From Reticulitermes lucifugus (taxonomy: Eukaryota; Arthropoda; Insecta; Blattodea; Rhinotermitidae), in assembly GCA_026260175.1 (NCBI GenBank), contig JAKCWW010001137.1, positions 59,152 through 79,970 on the forward strand: a stretch of DNA of 20,819 nucleotides, in the 5' to 3' direction. Within the stretch, counting starts at the first letter, position 1. Every line of letters begins with the position of its first letter. Below, piece after piece: positions 1 through 9,869 of the stretch. Below the pieces are notes generated by a model, which was given only the letters and a program-made list of their open reading frames with translations, did not search any database and was not told where the DNA came from. A program made the translations under genes and the position numbers.

Positions 1-59
1 TCCCAGTAAGCGAGCGGCCGTAGACCCACGCCTTAGACCGCGCGGCCACTGGGATCGGC
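1..59 (-). mobile_element. tRNA-derived SINE, 5' head only, cut by window edge (family 1)
   Basis: Read on the minus strand, this begins GCCGATCCCAGTGGCC and continues into GCGGTCTAAGGCG, which resembles a pol III A box from a tRNA-like head. The same start, GCCGATCCCAATGG, opens the complete SINE at 13466-13729, and later blocks (CTAAG, TCTACGGCCGC versus TCTGCAGCCGC, TTACTGG versus TTGCTGG) line up in order. The B box and body would lie beyond base 1. Family membership is seen in the sequence; the tRNA origin is inferred. Confidence 0.6.
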
Positions 60-163
60 AGTCGTAGCAATGTCTATCGCTAAATGTACACCTAAGTGCT
101 CTGCATGCTGTTCGCCTGTTGTATTACGTATGATTCTTGCAATAAACATCCATTTCTTTCTAT

Positions 164-197
164 TAGAAACTCCAGCAGTCACCTGCTGGAGTTTCTA
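164..197. repeat. Perfect 15-bp inverted repeat (hairpin) with 4-nt loop
   Basis: The left arm at 164-178 (tagaaactccagcag) is exactly complementary to the right arm at 183-197, with loop tcac at 179-182. The flanking bases do not pair, so the palindrome is sharply bounded. It is far too short for an animal microRNA precursor and has no T-run to suggest a terminator. It could be the junction of two inverted copies of a short element or a foldback relic. Confidence 0.85.
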
Positions 198-1235
198 CAG
201 TAACAGACGGTGTTCCCTGCGTGTATGAACCGACTCTTTATATAAGGGTCTCCAGAGGGTTATTTTCTACTCCTGCTTGTTTCGCTACCTAGTTAAGTAA
301 AAAATACGAAGAAAACTGCGGGTCAAATTTATTCTGTGATTTTCCTGTCATGCTTCTTTTGTGATATCCTACTAACATTTCGATAATCAAGGAAAACCAT
401 TTCGGTACTAACAATGGAAACTGAACGTTACTGTAGCCGTGTTTTCATTGAGATATTCACAAATTGTGGAAGGACAATATGAAAAATGGCTAATGCAACA
501 AGCCGTGAGGCACATTTATTTATTGCGATTTTCGATTCGTGTAACTGTAGAGTTACATAACTTGCATCAAACATGACTTCTCCATCAGCAGCAATACGCT
601 TGCTAAGCGAGGCGTTCAGAGCCCTCAGCAGTCAACTGGCAGGGGTGTCATAAGTCACAAAACGCCAGTCACTGTGAGCACTGAAGAGGGCAAAATGTTA
701 TGTTCTTAGGGGGAAGTTGTGTGCCCTACCTCAGCAACGTTCATTTAGATACATTTCTCTAATCAGCCAAAGCTTTACGGCTGCGAAATTTGACAATAGA
801 TGGCTCTGCATCTGCTTGCCACTTTTCGTTGTGATTTAACAGCAAACACAGATTTAGTACATTTTAATCAGAGCTTATACAGCCTTCCAACAAACAGATC
901 GTCAGGCAAGGCGATCGTTAAAAGTTTCCCGATGTTAACGTAAAGTTAAACTGTTCACAAAATTATCCAATACCAAATTTCATGACAATCCAATCAGTGC
1001 TTCTTGAGTTGTCATATGTACACCTGCAGAATGACAGGAGTGATTTTAATGGCGCTCCGCATGAGTAAGAAGGAGCACAAGAACGCAGTTCACGGTAGGA
1101 GAGAGTACAATTTTCGTTTACTGCAGACTGTCAAGATTTCTTATATTTGAAAGGTAGTGTACTTCACTGAATGACTGCTGTGACATCAGTAAGACACCTG
1201 CTGGTCTTACGAAGTTCTGTTGCGCTCAAAAACTG
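198..1235. other. Unannotated A+T-rich DNA
   Basis: No convincing gene or repeat was found. There is a TATA-like string at 239-246 and a minor 6-bp hairpin near 540-556 (gtaact/agttac). Neither is supported by a transcription unit. Confidence 0.5.
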
Positions 1236-1247
1236 AGTACACGTGTC

Positions 1248-1577
1248 ATGACTCCCTCAAACCTGAATAATATGTCTGTGGCAATAGGAAACAGAGCCAA
1301 TCCATCATCGTCCAACACTTTTTCTCACAGCACATCGGCACCCCTGGCCACCCACATGCAGTTCCCACAGTTTGGTTCTAGCAACCAGAAAAGTAATACT
1401 GCATGTTCCAAAAGGAGAGAGTTGAGTTTTCTGCTCTCCATTCCTCCTAAAATCGATCTGCTCTCTTTCTACCCTCAACTCCCACACCCACCCTCCCCCA
1501 ATTCACTTCCTCACTGTTCGTACTCTCTACACATATCGGTCCACGAACTGAGCCACTTAGCTTTCCTCTTCCGATAA
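1248..1577 (+). other. C/T-rich low-complexity tract with an unrecognised 109-codon open frame
   Basis: The plus strand is strongly pyrimidine-rich from about 1430 to 1570 (runs such as ccacccaccctccccc). This removes stops and leaves a 109-codon frame rich in Ser, Pro, Leu and His. I recognise no domain, and no splice or promoter context supports it. A second frame is open on the opposite strand over 1305-1487, as expected when composition, not selection, keeps frames open. I do not regard it as a gene. Confidence 0.4.
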
Positions 1578-1589
1578 AACATCCTTCAT

Positions 1590-2730
1590 ATGAAAAAAGG
1601 GGGAAGGTTTCTGAACCCTTCTCTAAAAATGTGCTTGCCTTCCATCGTGCAATCCTATACCTTCAGCCCTCCTCTTCTTTTGTGATCTGAGGTCGGATTT
1701 TAAAGCCTCTTTAGAAATGTTGCGAGGAAATCTCGCACACTCAAAGGATAGTCTAATATTTGAGTACTAGGGGAACAGTGCACCACAGGAGATAACATGT
1801 CAGCACCAGACGTGGATTAAAACAGCAGGGGAAGAGACCATGCCTGTCTCTAATTTGCACGGCAGTCCAACCAGTTAGTGTCTGTCAAAAGAGACGTGTA
1901 ACCCACATGAATAGTCACGAGCATATCTTACGAACTTGGGAGAGACGTATTATATAGGCTAAAAGGAAGGTTCAAATATTTATTACAGGTTTTAAAGACA
2001 CAGAAAAGCCAGACCATTATGTAACAGAAACACAGCTTCAAATCGTTAGGACATCCACAAATCACAAATTACACACCAACGAAATGCACATGGACATGTT
2101 TTTCATTGACATGCAAACGACAGATTCAAAACGGCCCTATCAACTTATGCCATATGTTCTGTGTTATTGAAGTCTTCGTCAAATAAACCAGAAATAAGTG
2201 AAAGAGGAGCTTTCAAAATTTCAATTAATGAAGACACAAATCTTCTGAGACACTACGCCGTGTCGCCAGACCCATGGACTGCTAGGCCCCGAAGATGGAG
2301 GCAGCACGCTCTTCCGAAAAGACGGTAACCCGTCGACATGACGTAAAATACCTGAAGATTTGAATGCGCAAAAATAATATGACGATTCTAGGGGGGAGGG
2401 GGGTTAAATTTTTATATTGTAAAACTGTGAATCAAAAGACCATGTAAGATTTCACAGCACCGAAATGCCGAAAATGCCTGACAAATAGGCTCTTAATGCT
2501 ATCTATCGGAGTAGAGTATTAACTAAAAATCTAGGAACGTAAATACTCAAGAGTATAAAAGAAAGAATACGTTTGTATCTTCATACACACAAGCTGTATT
2601 CCACAAGAAACGTTAAGTGTAAGACACATATTCAAATATTCGCTTTATACGAATCACATTGCAGACGTTTTTCACTGCCTCAATAAACATGGATCAGGTT
2701 GCAAAGAAACAATCACTGGACGAAATCATG
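1590..2730. other. Unannotated DNA with a short G run
   Basis: There is no gene. A G-rich run lies at about 2391-2403 (ggggggaggggggtt). The block around 2250-2279 weakly resembles 7611-7639. Confidence 0.4.
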
Positions 2731-2733
2731 CAA

Positions 2734-2745
2734 TGCGCATGCGCC
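2734..2745. promoter_or_regulatory. GCGCATGCGC palindrome, NRF-1/erect-wing-like site
   Basis: tgcgcatgcgcc contains the 10-bp palindrome at 2735-2744 and matches the NRF-1 (insect erect wing) consensus YGCGCAYGCGCR at all but the last base. No promoter evidence lies nearby, so this may be chance. Confidence 0.2.
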
Positions 2746-2960
2746 GTATTATAGTGTCATCTGTGGCCTGTCTGGCTCGACCATATTTTTCCAAATTATC
2801 TCATAAACGGAACGACTTTCGGAAAAATGTTATTGAATGCAATATGTGTGTTTTGATTTCTTCTAAAATATTTTTCTGAAACATTTCTCATTCAAAAAGA
2901 TTTCAGCGAGATGTTATCATAAAGGTACATAGGTCTTCAAGTAAAGTCCCGTTATTCTTG

Positions 2961-3157
2961 TCAGATTTTAATTAAACTTGAATCTTCTCGACAGATTTTC
3001 GCAAAATGCTCAAATTTCATGAAAATCTGTCCAGTGAGAGCCGAATTGTTCCATGCGGACAGATAGACAGACAGACAGACTGACACACAGACAGACACAC
3101 AGCCAGACATGATGAAGCTAATAGTAGCTTTTCGCAATTTTGCGAACGCGCCTAAAA
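2961..3157 (+). repeat. Dispersed repeat R1, copy 1, with internal GACA microsatellite
   Basis: It aligns in the same order with 6924-7090. Shared blocks are a 'cagatttYaatYaaacttgaat'-type start, 'tcaaat', 'atgaaaatc', 'cagtg-agccga-ttgttcc', 'catgatgaagctaatagt' (identical) and 'cgaacgcgcctaaaa' (identical). Copy 1 carries an expanded GACA tract that copy 2 lacks. The layout (a 'catgaaaatc-gtccagt' block followed by a CAGA/GACA array) is common in arthropod interspersed repeats, but I cannot assign the class. Confidence 0.7.
3057..3105 (+). repeat. Imperfect (GACA)n microsatellite
   Basis: Repeated gaca/gata/caca units lie between the 'ttgttcc' and 'catgatgaagc' blocks of repeat R1. The corresponding place in copy 2 holds only 'ctacagacggataaa', so the array arose inside this copy or was lost from the other. 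Confidence 0.85.
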
Positions 3158-3159
3158 GT

Positions 3160-4030
3160 TCACTCTGATCAACAAACTCAGTAAAACATCTTCAAAATGA
3201 TTACAAATAGAGTGCAGTTTATTCATGCGGACAGAAGAATGGCTGAAAGCAGACCTTGGGAAAATTTCGCAAATATGTAAGCATGAAGCAATCAAAAAGC
3301 TAAATGGTTTGATGGTGCCACATTTTTAATTTCTTATACGTTACCAAAGAAAGGCCTTTCTATATTATATAATTATATAGCCTACTAAGAAGCCATAACC
3401 CAAAATTCAGTGAAAAAATAACAAACCTAAAAGCCTGTATAATAGATTCTGCAACTGAATTACAATAAGCCATTTTCCTCGCAAGTGAAGCATTAAATTC
3501 CCTTAAATTTTTGTATTAAAGTCGTAACCACTGGGAAACCGCTGTACGAACAGTAATAAGACCGATGCTTAAAAGAAAGTCACTTAGACCATGAAAAATG
3601 ATAGTATAACGAACACTATATAAAACATTCTAAGAAACATATTTAAAGAAATATAATTTGAAAACAAAAGCAGTATTAAGAGTTTACTCAAGATAAAATA
3701 ATGTTTCTTATCGAATACTTTGGTTCCAATAATTTATTCACGGACCTTTAAATCGCTTAATAATACTTTTCAGCCCGTTTAATTTTCTTTTTCCGTTCTC
3801 TAGATAAAACTTTCGTGTCTTCACAGATACTTCATACACCGTCAACTTATAAAATACTTTATGAAATATACTATCAGACGCGGAATAGTTATATAAATAC
3901 ACTCTATTCGCAGACATACAGAGAGAGATGTATACGTACAGATAGGATGCATCACTTGCTCAATAGAATCCAGCTTCCATTTCAATCACTGTACACAGTG
4001 CAGAAGGGCCTCCGCCCAAGCAATTTCTTT
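3160..4030. other. Unannotated A+T-rich DNA
   Basis: No gene or repeat family was recognised. A self-complementary A/T stretch lies at about 3361-3380 (tatattatataattatatag). Confidence 0.5.
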
Positions 4031-4039
4031 TCTATGCAG

Positions 4040-4177
4040 GAATTGCTCTCAGCTCTAACGGCAAGCCCTGCTGCTGCTCTTGGATCAATCGATTGTCAGA
4101 ATTCAGCTCTCGCCGACGGAATAGAGGACCGTGTGACTTCGTTCGCATGTAGACTGCTGTACTCCACGTTCCTATAA
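4040..4177 (+). other. Possible exon-like block, unrecognised
   Basis: A pyrimidine tract followed by ATGCAG (4022-4039) looks like a 3' splice acceptor. It is followed by about 45 open codons of locally higher G+C ending in TAA at 4175-4177. The peptide begins ELLSALTASPAAALG and contains SIDCQNSALADGIEDR; I recognise no family. The frame stays open upstream to an ATG at 3815, but that part is A+T-rich and not gene-like. No donor site or paired exon can be demonstrated, so this is a weak candidate that could equally be a local composition effect. Confidence 0.15.
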
Positions 4178-4179
4178 GC

Positions 4180-4590
4180 TCACGCACTTTTAAAGACGAC
4201 AATTCCACAATATGAGATGCCTTTCAATAGAAGACTTCCTATTAATGTTCAAACCAAAATCAATGGAGCGTTCAGGAGTTTTCTATCCGAGCCTCTGGGC
4301 TCTGTATTTCTGGAGTGTTTATGAACTGCGAAACCACAGAGAAAATAATAGAATTACAGCAAATAATTCAACTGCTAGCGATATTATTGAAATTGTAAAC
4401 GTAATTTCGTTAATGAAAGAAGAAAATTTGCAATAAAATAAGATGTAATAATATTAAGTATAATACATAAGACTATCTCGAATACAGGCCTATTATGACT
4501 TGACACTAAAGACTTCTCCACGTTTTCGCTCCATGCCATGAAGCAGTATGATAGACGTAAATTCAGGATCCATACATTCTTAATTTTAGC
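4180..4590. other. Unannotated DNA
   Basis: Only short open frames without recognisable domains are present. Confidence 0.5.
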
Positions 4591-4591
4591 T

Positions 4592-4675
4592 CTAGAAGGA
4601 GCCGAGTGGTCTGAGATATTATGGACACACCGCAATACATTCATGAAACATGTGTCAATCTCACAGATTTCAGAG
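4592..4675 (+). mobile_element. Candidate decayed tRNA-like SINE head
   Basis: gagccgagtggtctgaga resembles a pol III A box, and 'gtgtcaatctc' about 45 bases downstream resembles a decayed B box (consensus GGTTCAAATCC). The spacing suits a tRNA-like promoter. No recognisable SINE body follows and there are no clear target duplications, so it may be coincidental. Confidence 0.25.
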
Positions 4676-4679
4676 TAAT

Positions 4680-5395
4680 AAAGGGCATTCTGTTCGTAAA
4701 AACATTTTTTCCGGTCTTTATAAACCGGATTCGCCGACCACTGATACGTTACCTATGTATAAGCTTGTTTGTAGCATACGTTTGATCCTGTAACCGAAAT
4801 AAATATGGGACACTTTGAAGTGTCTTGCAATTATAATAAATCTGAGAAGTAAAATAACTGGAAAAACTGACTTTTTGTCGTCATCGGCGCCTCCGCCACA
4901 TTCGAGCGGCAATTTCTCCGTCTGTGGTGCTGAGCGGGTCAGACTATAAGCAGATATGCAGGCGAGCCTGTCTTGCAGGGAACTTTCTTGTTGGCTCGTT
5001 TTCTAAGTCATGAGTTTCAAATAATATTAATTTACATAACACGGAAAGTTTGTTCCTTAAATTACCGATGGAAATGACCAATATTTATGCAAGCACATAA
5101 GACAGTGTAATCAGAAACAGATGCAAACCACAGAAGAAACGGGCGTTAGAGAAATTACTGAAGGCCGTAACCATTATGTTCGCTTCTTGTGGCTTCATAC
5201 GTCTAAATCATTCTGTGACCTTCCCGAATAAATATTTGCGGCTGACGACTGTACGCCATTATCGTACTTAATTTGAACGAAAGGAAGCATTGCGGCAGTG
5301 AGTTGCATCTCTTTTTGACAGTATCGTACGTTGAAAACAGCTGGCTGCGAAACTAGTATTTGCTTACTTAGCCAATAAATCACACTTTATGGACC
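4680..5395. other. Unannotated DNA
   Basis: Apart from a 6-bp hairpin near 4709-4728 (tccggt/accgga), nothing is recognised. Confidence 0.5.
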
Positions 5396-5399
5396 AAAA

Positions 5400-5545
5400 G
5401 TTCATTGCCATAATCTCAACAGCCCATCGCTGATTCCCGACCTGAGCCAGACAAATCCAGTCAATGACCATCTTAGTGCTTTAAGGTAAATTTTAATATT
5501 ATCTTTCCATCTCCGCCTAAGTCTTCCAGGCAGTTTGTCTCCACC
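5400..5545 (-). pseudogene. Non-LTR retrotransposon 3' ORF C-terminal relic, frameshifted
   Basis: Read on the minus strand from 5539, the frame gives DKLPGRLRRRWKDNIK. This matches the 'GRPRRRWEDNIK' signature near the C terminus of the endonuclease/reverse-transcriptase polyprotein of many insect LINEs. After a shift of one frame near 5462 the sequence continues DWICLAQ, then a QRWA segment, corresponding to the usual 'DWI-LAQDRDRWR' ending of that family. Only about 45 codons remain, with no reverse-transcriptase core and a stop just upstream, so this is a 5'-truncated dead copy. The family match is from recalled motifs, not a database search. It sits 330 bp from another LINE end on the same strand. 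Confidence 0.75.
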
Positions 5546-5873
5546 ACGTTTTCACATCAGAAGCCACAACGCATTTCTGTTCTCTCCCATGCTGTACGAT
5601 AAAAATAATATACAACAGTACATAGACTTCAGAATATTACTACTTGCGTGTCATCCATCGATTTATCCTGCGTCAAAACGAATGGGGAAAAGTACATTTG
5701 AAATCCCACAATCTGAAAAAGCGACTCATGTCTAACGTATATGCATAGCCAATTCACTAACCTTTTTTGCTAATAATAATTACATCCTCAAAATTCGTTT
5801 TAGGGTGGGTGAATCTGTGCCAGTTCTACATACAGAGCCTAATGAAAATGGGCAATCGGAAGGAACTCTCTAG

Positions 5874-5901
5874 ATCATCATCATCATCAGCAGCAGCAGC
5901 A
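5874..5901 (+). repeat. Compound (ATC)n(CAG)n microsatellite
   Basis: Short atc repeats run into cag repeats. On the minus strand this is the simple-repeat tail that closes the adjacent LINE fragment, a typical 3' end for this kind of element. Confidence 0.85.
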
Positions 5902-6060
5902 TGAATTGATATGGTTTTGGTCCATTAAGGCCTGTTACTCTTAAACTTTGAAGACGCCCGTGATCCTTCCACCTATGTTTAGTCTCACCACATCACGACA
6001 TCCGCTCGGGTGATACTGGAAAACAAACAGTGGGAGACGTTCTTTCATTCTTTCCACATG
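5902..6060 (-). pseudogene. Second non-LTR retrotransposon 3' end relic, frameshifted
   Basis: On the minus strand one frame reads VFQYHPSGCRDVV, resembling the 'YxPxGRRDVGRPRKRW' C-terminal signature of common insect LINEs. A shifted frame then reads HRWKDHGRLQSLRVTGLNGP, resembling the 'RWKDQ...ERNRPxGLNP' ending. The element runs directly into a CTG/ATG simple-repeat tail. The frame change between the two blocks and the short length mark it as a degenerate 5'-truncated copy. It differs in motif from the relic at 5400-5545, so two LINE families are represented. Assignment rests on recalled motifs. Confidence 0.65.
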
Positions 6061-6061
6061 T

Positions 6062-6920
6062 TTCCTTCATTTAAGATTGAGTATCCTATTTGTTTTGCGA
6101 GATAAAATTACGCCGTTTTGTTTGAAATGTTCAGAAACACACAAGTTTACCCCGTTTCCTTCCCTGTAGCTAACCATGCAGCATTCGACTTATTTCCAGT
6201 CACGACGACGCATGTTCAGAGTGACTGTCGCTACAGTAATGCAGACTGTCTCTGGCAGGTGACGTCAATCATTCGTTTTCTCTGCGCAGACATTGTTTTC
6301 CACATATTCGCACATAAATAAATTTGTTCGACGTAGAAATTAATTAAATTTAAAACCTCCAAATGTAAGAAAAACTTCAAAACTCTCCCCTTAACATTAC
6401 AATTTAATGACTTAAATTGCATTCTTTCTTTGAATTTGCTCTAAATTTAAAACGACGCACAAAGAGCTTTCCATCATATTCGACTGTTTGATCGAGAGAG
6501 CTGGAAGGTAATTCCTAAACTCAGAGTCCATTTCTCAAATTACTTCGTTCCAGTCATTTTATTGAGGTCGTCAAATGCTCTATTCTAACTGTAGATTGCA
6601 TCTAGAGTGGGTTGTACCCACGTCTTTGATTCTCTGTAGCTTTTAAGTACACTTCTGTGTTACAAGCAGGGGTGAGTAATTGAACTGGCTAACTTAGACA
6701 GAAATAAACGGGTGAACCTCGCTCAGCATTTCCAGACTTTCTTCTATGAAGCAATATGTTCCGAGTAATAATTACAGACAAAATGGCTTCAGGAGTTCAG
6801 TTTTCTTTGGTCCCTAGACCTTACGAAATTACACGAAATATGTCTGAAGCCTGCACATATTGCAGACAACATAGTCAATTGGACGGAGAACAACATTCTA
6901 ACTTAGTCTCAAGTTTCAGA
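6062..6920. other. Unannotated DNA
   Basis: No gene was recognised. It contains a CRE octamer (6260-6267) and a 6-bp hairpin near 6608-6622 (gtgggt/acccac). Confidence 0.5.
6260..6267. promoter_or_regulatory. Perfect CRE octamer TGACGTCA
   Basis: An exact cAMP-response-element palindrome in the context ggTGACGTCAatcatt. It is one of three in the window (also 10973-10980 and 15073-15080). No promoter is identified nearby; the motif match is certain but function is not. Confidence 0.3.
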
Positions 6921-6923
6921 ATA

Positions 6924-7090
6924 CAGAAGATTTCAATCAAACTTGAATTTTCTTGGCAAATTTTCGAAAAGTCCTCAAATATCAAATTTAATGAAAATCC
7001 TTTCAGTGGTAGCCGAGTTGTTCCCTACAGACGGATAAACATGATGAAGCTAATAGTCATTTTTCTTAATGTTTCGAACGCGCCTAAAAA
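6924..7090 (+). repeat. Dispersed repeat R1, copy 2
   Basis: Colinear with 2961-3157, including identical blocks 'catgatgaagctaatagt' and 'cgaacgcgcctaaaa'. It lacks the GACA expansion. Sequences outside the aligned interval do not match, so this interval is probably close to the shared element boundary. Confidence 0.7.
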
Positions 7091-7099
7091 CCATCAGAC

Positions 7100-9140
7100 T
7101 TTCTGACGATATAATTGCGTGAATAAAGTCATTCAGATCTTTGCTCTCCTAATTCGGTCTGCATTAAATTTGTCACATTTTATTTCATACCCTGTCTTAA
7201 ATTTCACACCTTGATATTCTTTCATTTTAATTAAAATGACTGCATTAACACTAAAAGTGTATAAAATATTTGTGTCTGTAACAGTGTGGCTTACATCAGC
7301 TCTGAAAATAATGATTATTTAAATATGGGTAGTTACATTTTATCTTCCCCGTACTCCAACCAATTTCATGTACATATCACTACGACATCAGAGTGCGTCT
7401 TCAGAATCCAATGGTAGCCTTGCTGGTCAAGATATTCCCTGCCTTTATGGTACATGAAGATTCATTACCGTTTCATAAGAACATTCCTCTGGTCCTATAG
7501 CCAGATGAATCCAGATGATCCCTCAGTCTATGCTCTTCCTTTAAACGTAAGACATCAAATTTCCCAGCCATTCAAAAGTGAAGATATAATTCTACACATC
7601 TCTAAGTATCAGACCATTACGCTGTGTCGAAAGACATGGTGAGCCATTATACATTCACCATTTAATAATCCGATTTTGGAATTGTGAGAGTGCAATACGG
7701 TAAAAGGTTAAATGAAAAACAAAAATAATGTTATACTGTACAGCGGCTTCAAATCGTGTATAATACAAAACTGACACCTAGTCTTATTTCAATGAAAACC
7801 CTCATACCTTTAAATGTACGTTTTAACGAGACGAATTCAATTAAATAAAGGCGGTTTAAAACCAAAACCAGTTCCTTTGGTCATCTGCCTTTACAGAATT
7901 AGAATAACGTAATTTGTTTGAATGTCTCTTATACTTACTAAACTCATTTGCTTACAGAAGCCGCCCAGTATTTTGAATAATGGGAAAATAATCCTTTGAC
8001 GCTAATCACCTGATATAATTTGTGAAAGCATCCCCAATATGGGGGGAGCAGCTAGTTCACTTATGGAGAGTGAGCATAAAGTTGTGTAAGGCTACACACA
8101 GAGCTGAACGGAGGCTAAAAAGAAACTTCAAAGTTGACAATCAAATAATGAATTAAACTAGACACACCTTTTAAACAGCCTGAAGTGAGCAAAACAAAGC
8201 TAGCGCGGACTAAATCCTTTGAATTTTACATTGACTTATCGTAATTCCCAGCCATTTCACAGGATAATTATTCTACTTTGCGGAGAAAAGAGAGAAACAA
8301 AAAATCGTTCGCCCTGTTTTATCGGAATTTCAATTCCTTGGATTTAGGCGACTAAACCGTGCAACGGTCTGTTCGTATTCGTTCATTTCTTTTCCCTTTT
8401 TTTAACAATTTAAGAATGAAGAGACGGTGGAAGTTTCTAAGACCCTTCTTCTAGTTTGTAACAAAAAGAAGCAAATTTCTTGTAACTTCGTCACAGTTAA
8501 GAAGAAAAGTTTCTTTTTTTTATTTTTTAACACTAAAGTTTCAAATCCCAATAGAAATATTGCTATAGTATATAGAGGATTTAAAACAGCTATGAAACAG
8601 AATTGTCACATCAACCTTGTAAGCCCAAAGACATACTAGAGGCATCGCTCATTGTAAAAATATGCAAAAGATATTAACTATCCCAAGGGTCTGACCTATA
8701 TGTCTTTAAGCGTCTCGGCATAAAATGAAATATTACTATAAACCGAAGCTTAGAAACGACAAGATAGAGGCAACTAAAAACTCCCTGAAGTTTATTTCGA
8801 GCTCGAAGCATAAAGTTTCGTTGCTCATGAAAACAACGACAATAAGCCTGCTCATCTACATAAAGTACAAATAACACCAAAACAGTGCAGCCGGCACACT
8901 ATCGCGACTCGGGGATATTCACTAGCTTCCTTGTTAAGATATTAGTATCGGTTTATAAGGAAAAGAGACACTGACGACGTGTACACTCACGACTGCCGTA
9001 GAGTTCAACTTTACTTTGCTGTAAATAATAACTCAATTCAGTTCTCATTTATTAACATGCTAGCGTAACAGCGCAATGGCCGATTATAAAACCAGCACAA
9101 AATAAATACAACAAATTTTTAGGTTTTCCATTCCGTGCAT
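7100..9140. other. Unannotated DNA, about 2 kb
   Basis: No gene, tRNA or clear repeat was found. There are a poly-T run at about 8512-8528 and a 'ccccaatatgggggg' string at 8032-8046. Short open frames (7454-7642, 8427-8639 and 8674-8880) lack recognisable domains. Confidence 0.5.
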
Positions 9141-9148
9141 TTTTAGAT

Positions 9149-9354
9149 AAATGTATTCAATTTAGTATAACAACTACATGCACATTATTAGTTGCATATG
9201 ATTGTTAAACACGTACCTCCGACATGTTTCGGTACAAGCGTACCACCTTCAGCGAGAGCGATATGCCAAGTTCCAAACCAATTGCAAGTGGTGTGAAAAA
9301 ATCATATATAATTACCAAAGTGCATTCAGTTGGTATAATAAATTGAATACATTT
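9149..9354. repeat. Imperfect inverted repeat (arms about 55 bp) enclosing a hammerhead-like motif
   Basis: The left arm at 9149-9204 and the right arm at 9300-9354 are complementary at roughly three quarters of positions. The outer 16 bases (aaatgtattcaattta) pair perfectly. The spacer of about 95 bases contains the minus-strand hammerhead-like motif at 9211-9262. The symmetry also explains why mirror-image open frames of equal length occur on both strands here. Such an arrangement fits an inverted pair of terminal-repeat fragments, as seen in Penelope-like insertions, or a foldback element. Confidence 0.75.
9211..9262 (-). ncRNA. Hammerhead-ribozyme-like motif B
   Basis: The minus strand reads CTGAAGG, T, then a perfect 5-bp hairpin GGTAC-gctt-GTACC, then GAAAC, AT and GTC, followed by ggaggtac. 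The order matches a type I hammerhead: CTGANGA, stem II, GAAA, a very short stem III, and a NUH cleavage triplet. Three faults are visible. The last base of CTGANGA is G instead of A, a T is inserted before stem II, and stem I (ctcg against ggag) is poor. It is probably a decayed copy. Self-cleavage is not claimed. Confidence 0.45.
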
Positions 9355-9359
9355 AATTA

Positions 9360-9807
9360 CAACAAAAATTACATGAAGACACAAAACACCCCAACATAAC
9401 AAACCAAAAAAGTTATATTTCTGACAGATTCAGCACATTAATTAAATTCTTAAACAGTACTGCTCATTCAACGAGTTACATAAAACAGTAGTATAAACAG
9501 TACAAAATACTCGTATAATCAAATTAATAGCAAGCAACCTAACTAAGTTATAACCACAATTCACATGAAACGTCAGGGACCGAACTACAGCACAAAATCT
9601 GTTTAAGAGTCCTGATGTACTTAGTAACAACAACTACCTCTACCCCTACTGATGGCATTAGCCGCCGCAGTGCATCTAGCAGAGGACAGTGGCGACGTTT
9701 GAAAGCGACATTAAACAAAGTAAAATCTCTTAATATTTCGATTCGGCACACGAAGACCGACAATTTCCTAAAGGGCAGGGCAAAATTTTGAAACACTGTA
9801 GACATTG
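9360..9807. other. Unannotated A+T-rich DNA
   Basis: No recognisable gene or repeat; only short composition-driven frames. Confidence 0.5.
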
Positions 9808-9810
9808 AAT

Positions 9811-9868
9811 AATGATGATGATGATGATGATGATGATGATAATAATAATAATAATAATAATAATAATG
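9811..9868 (+). repeat. Compound (GAT)n(AAT)n microsatellite
   Basis: About nine gat units switch to about nine aat units at 9840. In translation this yields poly-Met/poly-Ile or poly-Ser/poly-Leu runs, which are artefacts. Confidence 0.95.
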
Positions 9869-9869
9869 T

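Noticed and set aside
140..146. AATAAA as a polyadenylation signal
   Set aside because: The hexamer is frequent in A+T-rich sequence and no upstream coding exon is identified.
239..246. TATA-box-like string tatataag
   Set aside because: Such strings are frequent in A+T-rich DNA and no initiator, exon or transcript evidence follows.
8032..8046. ccccaatatgggggg as a possible SRF CArG box
   Set aside because: CArG needs six A/T bases between CC and GG; only five are present.
9202..9402. Mirror-image 65-codon frames on both strands
   Set aside because: Explained by the imperfect inverted repeat at 9149-9354; neither peptide resembles a known family.
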